From Fibrobacterota bacterium (GTDB taxonomy: Bacteria; Fibrobacterota; Fibrobacteria; UBA11236), in contig JAQBPO010000050.1 of assembly GCA_028287465.1 (NCBI GenBank), positions 62,001 to 126,000 on the forward strand: DNA of 64,000 nucleotides. The letters run 5' to 3'. Within the stretch, counting starts at the first letter, position 1; each line of letters starts with the position of its first letter. Both the position numbers and the translations under genes were made by a program. Positions 43,401 through 51,010 of this stretch are shown here, in pieces. The notes beneath the pieces were generated by a model. That model made no database searches. It was not told the DNA's origin and saw only the letters and a program-made list of their open reading frames with translations.

Positions 43401-43819
43401 TCAAGCTGACCCCGGAACAACGCGCCAAGGCCCATCCCGCCGCGATGAAAATCCTGACTTGGGACCCCGAGGCCTTGTCGAGGCTGGAAAAGGTCCCGGT
43501 GGGATTCATGCGGAACATGACCCGTTGCCGCGTCGAGAAATGGGCGCGCGCGGGCGGAGTGGAAACCGTGGACATGGACGTCATGGATGGGAAATACGGA
43601 AGCTGGGGGGACGGTTCCGCCAAAATCGTCCTGGAGCTGGAATGGAGCGAAGACGCCACCGCACGGGTATCCAGGATCCCGGAATTCATCCGGGGCATGG
43701 TCATGAAGGAAATCGAACGCCGTGCCAAGAGCGAAGGGCGGCCCAAGGTCGAGGCGGGGGATATCGACCAGGCCATGCAACATTGGTCCGGGCCGGGCGG
43801 TTTCCACGGCCATCCGTAA
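40433..43819 (+). CDS. Giant protein: N-terminal unknown domain, two UspA domains, about six PCP_red-like segments, two zinc ribbons
   Basis: 1128 residues, no signal or membrane segment, so cytoplasmic. Order read by eye: unknown domain 1-240; PCP_red-like 254-300; UspA 336-500 with the ATP-binding pattern G-x2-G-x9-GS (GAHGIGRVGHSQLGS); UspA 505-665 with a near-match (GRIG...GGN); PCP_red-like 681-727; zinc ribbon 760-778 (CQACG...CPICG); weaker PCP_red-like 809-853; PCP_red-like 891-943; zinc ribbon 966-984 (CHLCG...CGNCG); PCP_red-like 1010-1055 and 1071-1118. Each PCP_red segment has the W(T/D/S)xxAxxxLxxxP...R...VExxA pattern. Function unknown; I infer a scaffold or stress-linked maturation factor for the haem proteins of the operon. 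AAGGGAAG precedes the ATG. Confidence 0.83.
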   Translation: MQENTARHPLPEARVRVEESGLRVDLETGPVSLPMQSLPERYVEWIEQGRRAMYDKLMGKGNPAFFTSHLPVMITQSLDQAFPFNCGNKGVGFLPKQEHLAGFVRLFRDTIERTRGRPWQESLKERIEAVSSFYFDRDKIDYRALSSLEIFEKTTFRNLSRTPLAALHYTGNAPDYISFQVNAAVEVIGPDDPRHEFVKLARVMFEYDSFHISQHEFPYAYVFWISSIHDKTPFRVPEKDGKVITLPSKGGMKWDPEAIGSINRAPGMIRQFITEQIEKYAKDRGFTEITMDLMKEAREVLERPPKEGEAPKDAPVKPEAPVPKPEEVSVPPREDWKYSRIYVGLDSSDPSNEAMLLAMDIGKREGARMVGSHVYAAKMHDNRFRAMEGGLPEEFQQEKELNRQRKIHDSLITKGLELITDSYLETMAKACEGEKLPFTAVSLEGRNWKAMVEDANGHDYDLVALGAHGIGRVGHSQLGSVAERMLRRVHRDVLLCKLKASENASDTIVVCLDGSTRSWGGLQRAMRLAKTFDKKLVAVSAFDPYFHYAMFKSLNKTLTEKARKVFKFEEQEKLHEDIIDSGLAKIYQSYLNIAKRLADEAGVPIEIRLLDGKPFEKILQLVQKSPPWLLVVGRIGFHSEEDMDIGGNTENLCRLAPCNMLVVDSRAKPPVEFQAEETVSWTTESKARMQRVPAMAQAMAMKAVQNYCVAEGHTVVTESILNAALKTLLPAEALARMGIVDSDDAKERDAHDKIALSFKCQACGHVHHGSRPQSCPICGMGGHMFKLSESAIVEDGQALETLGNRQLIWEKTAMAALQGVTDPTMRVQIRNRLEKRALTQRITSVTLEMVEKEKEGSGLHAQLAQAVPLPGAPEAVPAAFPAAGQVDGVAWTEDAVKRLEKVPEGFMRKAAKGMVEEFAKSAGHGEITLEVAEAGLGKAREKMHASMAGGGHGEAAPVAESAAWECHLCGIVKDGAKPSVCGNCGTGHFVKLTPEQRAKAHPAAMKILTWDPEALSRLEKVPVGFMRNMTRCRVEKWARAGGVETVDMDVMDGKYGSWGDGSAKIVLELEWSEDATARVSRIPEFIRGMVMKEIERRAKSEGRPKVEAGDIDQAMQHWSGPGGFHGHP

Positions 43820-43901
43820 ACCCGGAGCCCGATTGTCCCAACTGCCAAATTGCCTTCACTAATTACTCCGCCAATCCGCCTCCGGATAGGATATTTACAA
43901 C

Positions 43902-44360
43902 GTGGATCCATTTCGCCGAATCGATCGTCCGCGGGCCTTCCGGGCCATGGCCTTGCTGGTCTTGTGGATCCTGAATTCCACGGCATTCCATTTCCCGGAT
44001 CTCTTCCGGAACCACCAGGCATCCTCCGCCCTGGACGCCGCCGGTATCGAGGCCCCGGATCATGTCCGGGAAACCTGCGAGCACCATCCGGAAGGCTGTC
44101 CCAAGGATTGCTTATGCCCCAAGATCAAGCCGCCGCTTCCCGGTGAATCGCCGTCGATGGCGGGACTCTTCGAACCTTCCTTCAGGCAATGTACGGGTTC
44201 GGCCCATCATGCATCCGTCCCGGCGTCCTTTCTTTGCATCGGTCCGCCCCCGAGCGTTTCCCTTACCCGACCGGAGCGCTCCGCTCCCATGCCCGGTCCC
44301 CGCATTTCCCGACCGCTCGAACCCTTCAGCCATCCGCTCCTGAAAATCCCCATCGCCTGA
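43902..44360 (+). CDS. Small exported His/Cys-rich protein, probable metal binder
   Basis: 152 residues from a GTG at 43902 (weak ribosome site); residues 1-30 form a basic, hydrophobic signal (FRAMALLVLWILNSTAFHF). Around residues 60-78 lies a compact Cys/His cluster, ETCEHHPEGCPKDCLCPK, with further CTGSAHHA at about 106. The rest is Pro/Ser-rich and appears disordered. Small proteins of this sort precede TonB receptors in metal-uptake loci; the next gene, 136 bases on, is such a receptor. Family not recognised; the metal-binding role is inferred from the cluster. Confidence 0.6.
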   Translation: MDPFRRIDRPRAFRAMALLVLWILNSTAFHFPDLFRNHQASSALDAAGIEAPDHVRETCEHHPEGCPKDCLCPKIKPPLPGESPSMAGLFEPSFRQCTGSAHHASVPASFLCIGPPPSVSLTRPERSAPMPGPRISRPLEPFSHPLLKIPIA

Positions 44361-44496
44361 ACCGTCCCGGAATCCCGCCCTTCCCGGCCGGTTCCCGGAT
44401 TACCGAACGGCCAAGGCCCGGCGCAACCGGATCCTGACCCGAATACCCTTCCATCCAGGCGAGTTCCACCTTCATCCCTCCACGAGGATACGCGAA

Positions 44497-46821
44497 ATGA
44501 TTTTCAGGATATTCCTTTTCACCAGCCTTTCCCTGCCTTTTTGCGCCCGGTATGCCGAAGCCTCCAAGCGGCTCCAGGGCACGGTCGTTTCGGCGGACAC
44601 CCGCATGCCCATTCCAGGCGCGAACATCCAAGCTTCGGGCCTGGCCGCCGCCACCTGCGATGAGCACGGCCGTTTCCTGCTCGAGGTTCCGGACTCCGTC
44701 GTTTCGGCGGAAATAACCGCCGTCGACTTTCTGGGGCGAAGGGTCGAATTCTCCCAAGACCTTCCGCTCATCGCTTTGACGCCGTCCCTGTTGGAGCTCC
44801 CTTCCCGGGTGGTTTCGCATGGCAGGAAGATGGAAAACCGGGCGGAGGTTCCCGTGGCCATCAGCACCATCGGCAGGCGGGAAATGGAGGAGGTCAAACC
44901 CAATTCCCTGGATCAGATCCTGAACCGGACTTCCGGCGTATTGATGGTGGACCTGGGCAATGAACAGCACAAAATGGCCATCCGGCAGCCGATGACGACG
45001 CGATCCCTTTTCCTGTACCTGGAAGACGGGATTCCGATCCGGCCCACCGGCGTTTTCAATCACAATGCCCTCATCGAAATCAACATGGCCGGATTGGAAA
45101 AGGTCGAAGTGATCCGCGGGCCCTCGTCCGCCCTCTACGGCAGCGAGGCCATAGGCGGCGCCGTCAACTTCATCACCAGGAAGCCGTCCCGATCCCCCAT
45201 CGGGAAAATCAGCGTGCAGGCCAATGATATCGGCTATCGCAGGACGGACGTGTCCGGAAGCAACACCATGGGGAAAACCGGAGTCGCGTTCGGAGGCTAT
45301 TTCGGGGAAAGGACCGACGGCCCCCGCGCGCACAACGATTTCGATAAGCTGGGATTGAACGCCGGCGTGGACTACACGGTTTCCGAAAAAACCAGGATCA
45401 CGGCTTCGGCGGCCTTCGTCGACTATAAGAGCGATATGACGGGCGGTCTCGACAGCGCCAATTTCTCCAACGGGGATTTATCCAGTTTGCACACCTTCAC
45501 CTGGAGGAAGGTGGACGCTTTGCGGGGAAAGCTTTCCTTCGACCACGATGGGAACGCAGGGCGCCGGACCCAGGGCGCGGTATTCTATCGAGGCGGGACC
45601 GTCGGGCAGAATCCCAGCTACCGCGTAAGGAACGCCGCCGGGAATCCGGCCTTGGCCCATGGGAACATCAATGACAACTCCGTAGAGAGCATCGGACTCT
45701 GGGGCCAGCACGAGGAGAAGGCCTCCTTTCTCAATACCGTCCTCACGGGAGGCGTTTACGGGGATTATTCCCTGAACGAGGTCCGTGAACGGTATATCCG
45801 CATCGACCGGGACCCGGCGACCGGCGTCTATTCGGGCTATACCGATACCGACTCCATGCTGACGGATTATCGCGTGGACCTTACCGATGCGGCGGGCTAT
45901 GCGCAGGCGAAACTTTCTCCGGCGCGGAGCCTGAACCTGGTAGGCGCCCTGCGGTACGACCATTTCCGATACGATTATTCGAATATCCTGGACAGGAACG
46001 CCTTCTCCGGCGCGCCCGATCAGGAACGGTCGTTTTCCGAATTCACGCCCAAGGCCGGGGCGACTTATGATTTCGGCGCCAATCGGGGGGGCTATGTCAA
46101 TTACTCCCGGGGATTTTCCCCTCCCCAGGTCGGCGAGTTGTACCGAGGCGTGAAGGTTCCCGGGCTGGGGGCCTCCTACTTCGACAATTACGAGGTGGGC
46201 GCCTGGTATTCGCTCTCCAGGAGGATGACCGCGGAACTCAACGCTTTCTATATCCAGGGCCGCGGCGAACTGGTCGGGGTGCTTATGCCGGACGGCACCA
46301 CCGAGAACCGCAACTCCGGGCAGACCGGGCATCGCGGGGTCGAATGGGGCGTGAAGCTCCTGCCGATCCGGGATCTCGCCTTCCGCTTCAACGGCGCGTA
46401 CGCGGAACATGAATTCCACCGGTTCGTAGAGGGCGGCAATGATTACGGCGGCAAGGAGATGAACGAGGCGCCGAACTGGTTCTGGAATTCCGGCTTCACC
46501 CTGAAGCCCGGCATGCTGAAAGGCGCCAGGCTTGGACTGGAATGGCAGAGGGTGGGCGAATACTGGATGGATCCTGCCAATACGCGGAGCTATCCCGGCT
46601 ATGACCTGTTCCACCTCAGGCTCGGCTATGCCTGGAAGGGCATAGAGGCCTGGTTGAACGTGTTGAACCTCGCGGATGCGCGCTATGCGACTTCATCCTC
46701 ATACGCTCCCGGAACGGGGCCAAGGCCCGGGGCCTATAGCTATACCGTCGGCGAAGCCCGGAGCGTCAATCTCGGCCTCGCCTACAATCTGGATTGGGTG
46801 TCGCTCAAAGGAGGACGATAA
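44497..46821 (+). CDS. TonB-dependent receptor with N-terminal carboxypeptidase-regulatory domain
   Basis: 774 residues, ATG at 44497 (CGAGGA upstream), signal peptide to about residue 23. A CarbopepD_reg-like domain (LQGTVVSADTRMPIPGANI) covers about 24-100, then the plug (VAISTIGRREMEEVKPNSLD, LYLEDGIPIRPTGVFNHNAL, LEKVEVIRGPSSALYGSEA) and a barrel of about 20 strands. In N2O reducers a TonB receptor (NosA/OprC) supplies copper for NosZ; the adjacent Cys-rich protein and CQCC lipoprotein make copper the first guess here, but haem or another chelate is possible. Its stop shares one base with the next gene's ATG (TAATG). Confidence 0.92.
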   Translation: MIFRIFLFTSLSLPFCARYAEASKRLQGTVVSADTRMPIPGANIQASGLAAATCDEHGRFLLEVPDSVVSAEITAVDFLGRRVEFSQDLPLIALTPSLLELPSRVVSHGRKMENRAEVPVAISTIGRREMEEVKPNSLDQILNRTSGVLMVDLGNEQHKMAIRQPMTTRSLFLYLEDGIPIRPTGVFNHNALIEINMAGLEKVEVIRGPSSALYGSEAIGGAVNFITRKPSRSPIGKISVQANDIGYRRTDVSGSNTMGKTGVAFGGYFGERTDGPRAHNDFDKLGLNAGVDYTVSEKTRITASAAFVDYKSDMTGGLDSANFSNGDLSSLHTFTWRKVDALRGKLSFDHDGNAGRRTQGAVFYRGGTVGQNPSYRVRNAAGNPALAHGNINDNSVESIGLWGQHEEKASFLNTVLTGGVYGDYSLNEVRERYIRIDRDPATGVYSGYTDTDSMLTDYRVDLTDAAGYAQAKLSPARSLNLVGALRYDHFRYDYSNILDRNAFSGAPDQERSFSEFTPKAGATYDFGANRGGYVNYSRGFSPPQVGELYRGVKVPGLGASYFDNYEVGAWYSLSRRMTAELNAFYIQGRGELVGVLMPDGTTENRNSGQTGHRGVEWGVKLLPIRDLAFRFNGAYAEHEFHRFVEGGNDYGGKEMNEAPNWFWNSGFTLKPGMLKGARLGLEWQRVGEYWMDPANTRSYPGYDLFHLRLGYAWKGIEAWLNVLNLADARYATSSSYAPGTGPRPGAYSYTVGEARSVNLGLAYNLDWVSLKGGR

Positions 46822-48137
46822 TGGAACGTTTGCTGCTCGCCGCCGGGCTTTTATCGATGATAGCAGGTTGCGGGAAGGATCCGGAAGAGCGGATGCATCC
46901 GGTCTCGCAATCCCCGATCCGGTTCCTGGATTCCCTTCCTTCCTCCTGCCCGTCCCTCGTGGATGCGGGCAACGGGGCCGTGGCCCTGGGCTATGTCCGG
47001 GCCATCAATGATTCCGTCTCCATCATGGCCTACTCGGTTTCCGGGGACCGGGGCAGGACCTTCGGACCGCCCGTGGAGATCGCCGCCAGCCGGAAGGTGA
47101 AACCCCATGGGGAGAACCTGCCGCGCCTGGCCTTCAAACCGGACGGGGAGATAGTCGCCGCCTGGGGAATCGATAATGCCGGTCCCGCCAGGAAATACAG
47201 CGGCCTGATCCTATACTCCCGCTCCACCGACGGCGGAAAGACCTTCAGCGAGGGCATACCCCTGGTATCCGATACCGCGAGCTTCGATCAACGCTACCTG
47301 GATCTGGCCATCCTTCCCGACGGGGAGGTGGGCGCCATCTGGCTGGACAACCGCAAGCGCACGTCCAAGGAAGGTTCGAGCCTCTATTTCGCGACGACCC
47401 GCGGAAAGGCCGGGTTCGGCGAGGGCATCCCGATCGGGGAAACGACATGCCAATGCTGCCGGACCGATCTGTACGTGGACGGAAAGGGCGGCATCCATGT
47501 CGCTTATCGGGACATCATCAACGACAGCATCCGCGATATGGTGCATATCGTATCCACCGATGGGGGCAGGACCTTTTCCGTTCCGCAACGCATCAGTCCG
47601 GACGGTTGGGCGATCCGGGGCTGTCCGCATACGGGTCCCGCCATGGCGGAAAACCGCGGCGGCCTCCACTTCGCCTGGTTCACCATGGGAGGGGGCGAGG
47701 GCGTCTTCTATGGGCGTACGAGGGATGGCGGAACGACCTTCACGCCCAGGCAAAGCGTCAGCGCCAACCCGACCGCAAAGCATCCGCAAATCGCCGCCTT
47801 CGGAAACGGGAACGTCGCGATCGTCTGGGATGAATCCCTCCTGAAGGAAAAGGGCGAGGAGCTTGCGGCTGGCGACAACCGGATAGGGCTTCAGATACGG
47901 GATCCGGAAGGGAGTCCGGTCCGCACCTCCTTCCTTACCTCGACCGGGGAGAATGCTTCGTTCCCGGTGCTGATGGGGATGGACGACACCACCCTCCTGG
48001 TCGCGTACACCGTGTCGGCGGGCAAGCGGAACCAGGTCCGGTATCGTCTGCTTAATCCGTCCAAGGCGGCCGGAAAGGATCCCGATACGATCTCCGATAC
48101 GCGGAACCGGGGAGCCTTGTCCTTGGCGTGGAAGTAG
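46821..48137 (+). CDS. Sialidase-fold (BNR-repeat) lipoprotein with CQCC motif
   Basis: 438 residues, ATG 46821 after AAAGGAGGACGATA. The lipoprotein signal ends in SMIAGC. The body has six-blade propeller features with Asp-box-like turns (SGDRGRTFG, STDGGKTFSEG, STDGGRTFSVP, TRDGGTTFTP). It lacks an evident sialidase active-site arginine triad, but has ETTCQCCRTDLYVD and RGCPHTGPAMA, giving five Cys/His that could bind a metal. Translation is coupled to the TonB receptor, so it is probably an outer-membrane partner in substrate capture instead of a glycosidase. That function is inference. Confidence 0.8.
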   Translation: MERLLLAAGLLSMIAGCGKDPEERMHPVSQSPIRFLDSLPSSCPSLVDAGNGAVALGYVRAINDSVSIMAYSVSGDRGRTFGPPVEIAASRKVKPHGENLPRLAFKPDGEIVAAWGIDNAGPARKYSGLILYSRSTDGGKTFSEGIPLVSDTASFDQRYLDLAILPDGEVGAIWLDNRKRTSKEGSSLYFATTRGKAGFGEGIPIGETTCQCCRTDLYVDGKGGIHVAYRDIINDSIRDMVHIVSTDGGRTFSVPQRISPDGWAIRGCPHTGPAMAENRGGLHFAWFTMGGGEGVFYGRTRDGGTTFTPRQSVSANPTAKHPQIAAFGNGNVAIVWDESLLKEKGEELAAGDNRIGLQIRDPEGSPVRTSFLTSTGENASFPVLMGMDDTTLLVAYTVSAGKRNQVRYRLLNPSKAAGKDPDTISDTRNRGALSLAWK

Positions 48138-48165
48138 GCGGTTCCCGAAGTTGAAGGGTCAAGGA

Positions 48166-48199
48166 GTCAGAAGGCCTGGGAAGTCAGAGGGCCTGGGAA
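48166..48199. repeat. 17-bp tandem duplication spanning the end of hemN
   Basis: GTCAGAAGGCCTGGGAA (48166-48182) and GTCAGAGGGCCTGGGAA (48183-48199) differ by one base. The second copy contains the hemN stop and last codons on the minus strand; the first lies just past it. It may be a recent slip duplication. Confidence 0.85.
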
Positions 48200-49578
48200 T
48201 ACCGGGGCCGGTCCTGCTCCGCTTTCGGCTTCAACATGGGGTCGAAGGCGGAAGCCACGGCCCTGGACGCATAATGCCCGTTTCCGGTCAGCCGGATGAA
48301 ATCCCCATCCAGGATGGCCAACCCGTCGGCCAAAAGCGGCGTCAGGTTCGCCTTGCTCGCCTCCAGGTATTCCCGCTTCCAATCGGCATCCAGGCCTTCC
48401 GCGTCCAGGGAGGCTTCGATGCGGGCTTCCCCGTCGCAGAGCAGGCCGTTGATGATGTTCCGGACGGCCATGTCCTGGGGCCTCATGCGGTAGGCCGTTT
48501 CATGGGAAAGCCGGCCCTCGTTCACCGCGGACAGGTAGCGATCCAAATCCTTGGCGTTCTGGATATAGCCTTCATGCAATTGGCTGATGGCGGAGGCGCC
48601 CAAGGCGTAGACCTGGCCCGCGCGGGCCGAGGTGCAATAGCCCTGGAAGTTCCTGTGAAGGCCGTGGGTGCGGGCGGCGATGGCGAGTTCGTCATCGGGA
48701 AGGGCGAAGTGGTCCATGCCGATCGGGACGAACCCGGCATGCATCAGGCTTTCCCGCGACTCCCAGGCGATTTCGAGCCGCTCCTGGATTCCCGCCATGG
48801 GAAGGTCCTGCAGCCGGCCCTGATGGCCCTTGACCCAGGGAACATGCGCATAGGGAAACAAGGAGATCCGGTCCGGGCCCGAGTCTATGGCCTTGGCGAT
48901 GGCGATGCGGAAGGATTCCGTGGTCTGGTAGGGGAGGCCATAGATCAAATCGAGGTTGTTCCCCTTGAAGCCCCATTCGCGCGCGACCCGGAATATGTCC
49001 TTGGGCGCGGTTTTCGGGAACCGGCGGTTCACCGCTTCCAGCACCTTCGGATCGAAATCCTGGATCCCGATGGACAACCGGTTGAATCCCATCGCTCCCA
49101 GTTCCAGGACCTTTTCCAGGTTGAGCAGGTTCGGATCGCATTCGATGGCGATTTCGGCATCGGCATCCACCGTGAGGGAGCTTTTCAATTTCCCGATCAA
49201 GCCCTCCAGGTAGGCGAATGGCACCGCATTGGGCGTACCGCCGCCGAAATGGACCTGGGTAACGGAACGGTTACGGTCGAGCATGGGTATCAGGAGATCG
49301 AGTTCCCGTTCCATGGTTTCCATGTAATTCCGGATGAAGGCGCCGGGGCGACCGATCTCCGTATGGCACCCGCAGAAAAGGCAACGCTTGGGGCAGAACG
49401 GGACATGGAAATAAATCGACGCATGGCGCGGGCCCACCCGGTTGGATCGGAGGATCATGTCCGTGGTACGGGCTTCTCCGGGAGCCTGGGTGAAATAGGG
49501 GGCGGGCGGATAGGACGTGTAGCGCGGCACCTGCCAGTTGTATTTTTGGATGATGTCGAGACCCGAAACCGTGGCCAT
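48184..49578 (-). CDS. hemN: Oxygen-independent coproporphyrinogen III oxidase
   Basis: 464 residues. The radical SAM cluster is CPKRCLFCGC, with the fourth Cys typical of HemN; VHFGGGTPN, ECDPNLLNLEKV, IGIQDFDPKVLEAVNR and DLIYGLPYQT follow in the usual order. It converts coproporphyrinogen III to protoporphyrinogen IX without oxygen, giving haem for the many cytochromes here under anoxia. The last residues (PKAEQDRPRYSQAL) fall in a 17-bp duplicated tract. Convergent with the sialidase-fold gene, and preceded by a 206-base gap to the cytochrome upstream. Confidence 0.95.
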   Translation of the reverse strand: MATVSGLDIIQKYNWQVPRYTSYPPAPYFTQAPGEARTTDMILRSNRVGPRHASIYFHVPFCPKRCLFCGCHTEIGRPGAFIRNYMETMERELDLLIPMLDRNRSVTQVHFGGGTPNAVPFAYLEGLIGKLKSSLTVDADAEIAIECDPNLLNLEKVLELGAMGFNRLSIGIQDFDPKVLEAVNRRFPKTAPKDIFRVAREWGFKGNNLDLIYGLPYQTTESFRIAIAKAIDSGPDRISLFPYAHVPWVKGHQGRLQDLPMAGIQERLEIAWESRESLMHAGFVPIGMDHFALPDDELAIAARTHGLHRNFQGYCTSARAGQVYALGASAISQLHEGYIQNAKDLDRYLSAVNEGRLSHETAYRMRPQDMAVRNIINGLLCDGEARIEASLDAEGLDADWKREYLEASKANLTPLLADGLAILDGDFIRLTGNGHYASRAVASAFDPMLKPKAEQDRPRYSQAL

Positions 49579-49784
49579 GCAAAACTCCTCGCGAGGGAAC
49601 CGGACTCCCGGTCACCAGGGGTAGGGAATGCAAAACCGATGCCATGTTTCCTCGCTGAAACGGAGGATGGGGCGGGGGTAGGGGCGGTTGAGAGGGGCAA
49701 CCCTGACATTTCTGCATGGCCTCGTGCCAATATGTCATCAGGCCCAGGGCGGATGGTTGAGCATCAAATGCGGATGGAGGGGGA

Positions 49785-50771
49785 TTATGGGCCGTCCTTG
49801 GAGGGTGGAACGGTTTCCCTATGGATCGGGTCCAGGGCGGAAAGATATAGATAAAGCGCTCCGAGATCTCCCTCGGTCATGCGGCTGAAGGATCCCCATG
49901 GCATGGGGGACCAGTCCGAAACGCTTCCCTTCCGCATCCGTTCGACGAAGCGTTCCCGGCTCCATCCGGTCATGACGCCGGTTGCCGGATCGGGAGTGAG
50001 ATTGGGGCTTATGGCGACCCGTTGCGGAGAATCGGATTTCCGGAAGACCAGGCCGCCTGCGAACCGCGGACCGGTATATTCGCCGGTCTTCATGTTCCGG
50101 GCGGTATGGCAGGACGCGCAGTTGGCGACGGCCGTTGCGAGGTAACCCCCATATTCCCGGGTCGGCCCGGGTTCCGGAGGCCCGGCGGGAGCGGGCCCGG
50201 GATCGAAGGGCTCGAGGAAGAAAGCCTTGGTGATCATTCCCAGGAGATTGTACCGGCTGGGGGCCACCGCATGCCGCACGGGAGCGACCGTCCTCAGGTA
50301 GGAAAGGATGGCCGTCAAGTCCTGATCCGACAAGCCGGCGTACATCATCACCGGCAATCCCACCTGTCCCCGGTGATCGATTCCGTGGCGGAAGAATCGG
50401 GCCAGTTCCGTGTCGCCGATCCGTCCGATGCCGGTCTCCGCATCGGAGGTGATGTTGGGCGCCCGCATTACCCCCAGGAAGGTTCGCAGCGCGTATCCGC
50501 CGGAAAGTTCCGCCTCCTCGCCCGCATCCACCTTGGGCTTTTCCGAGGGCGGAGCATGGCAATCGGCGCAATGCGCAGGACCATGGACCAGGTACCTTCC
50601 CCGCGCTATGACCGAGGGATCGGAAACGGCGGCGACAGGGGAGTCGGGCGCCGTAAACGTGCGCTGGGAGCGGAACCGGGCCCACAGGAGAAGCAGGGAA
50701 GCGGCCAGCACGGCACCCCCCAGGATCCAAGCGGACTTCGCGAGGATCCGATTGGGGATGGCAAGGGGCAT
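49785..50771 (-). CDS. Membrane-anchored diheme cytochrome c
   Basis: 328 residues from the ATG at 50771 (MPLAIPNRILAKSAW); the frame extends 89 codons upstream without signal character. An N-terminal helix (AWILGGAVLAASLLLLWARF) anchors two cytochrome domains with CADCH and CASCH. NITSDAETGIGRIGD and NLTPDPATGVMTGWSRERFV are the repeated Ca/haem-edge motifs of the alcohol-dehydrogenase cytochrome-subunit type; the Met ligands are probably in LPVMMYAGLSDQDL and SPMPWGSFSRM. It is monocistronic; a TTGCC-N5-GGCAA-like palindrome lies about 90 bases upstream. Confidence 0.9.
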   Translation of the reverse strand: MPLAIPNRILAKSAWILGGAVLAASLLLLWARFRSQRTFTAPDSPVAAVSDPSVIARGRYLVHGPAHCADCHAPPSEKPKVDAGEEAELSGGYALRTFLGVMRAPNITSDAETGIGRIGDTELARFFRHGIDHRGQVGLPVMMYAGLSDQDLTAILSYLRTVAPVRHAVAPSRYNLLGMITKAFFLEPFDPGPAPAGPPEPGPTREYGGYLATAVANCASCHTARNMKTGEYTGPRFAGGLVFRKSDSPQRVAISPNLTPDPATGVMTGWSRERFVERMRKGSVSDWSPMPWGSFSRMTEGDLGALYLYLSALDPIHRETVPPSKDGP

Positions 50772-50857
50772 GCGGGTTGAACAAGCAAATTCCAATCCCC
50801 GATCCAGGGCGCAATCCGGCTTGAATCGCGCGGAACGGAGCCGGATCCGGAATGGAT

Positions 50858-50872
50858 ATGCCATTAAGGCAA
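50858..50872. promoter_or_regulatory. Near-palindrome ATGCC-ATTAA-GGCAA upstream of a cytochrome c gene
   Basis: Fifteen bases, matching 14 of 15 with the TTGCC-ATTAA-GGCAA palindrome found upstream of the nos operon at 18812-18826, including the A/T spacer. It lies 87-101 bases before the diheme cytochrome start on the minus strand, in a 239-base gap. It could be an operator for a shared regulator. Confidence 0.4.
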
Positions 50873-51010
50873 GCCAATTTGGCTCAGGTGAAATTTTTCC
50901 CGACCGCGCGAACCGTTCCGCCTTTTCAAGGCGCGTTCGCACCGGGCGAGGAGGCTGATGCGGGAATACCAGAAGGCTTGACCGGACCGGCCTCCCGCAT
51001 CTTCCGATTT

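Noticed and set aside
41738-43813. 691-codon minus-strand open frame
   Set aside because: Antisense to the PCP_red/UspA gene; no ribosome-binding site or domain.
48151-49854. 567-codon plus-strand open frame
   Set aside because: Antisense to hemN, which has the full radical SAM signature.
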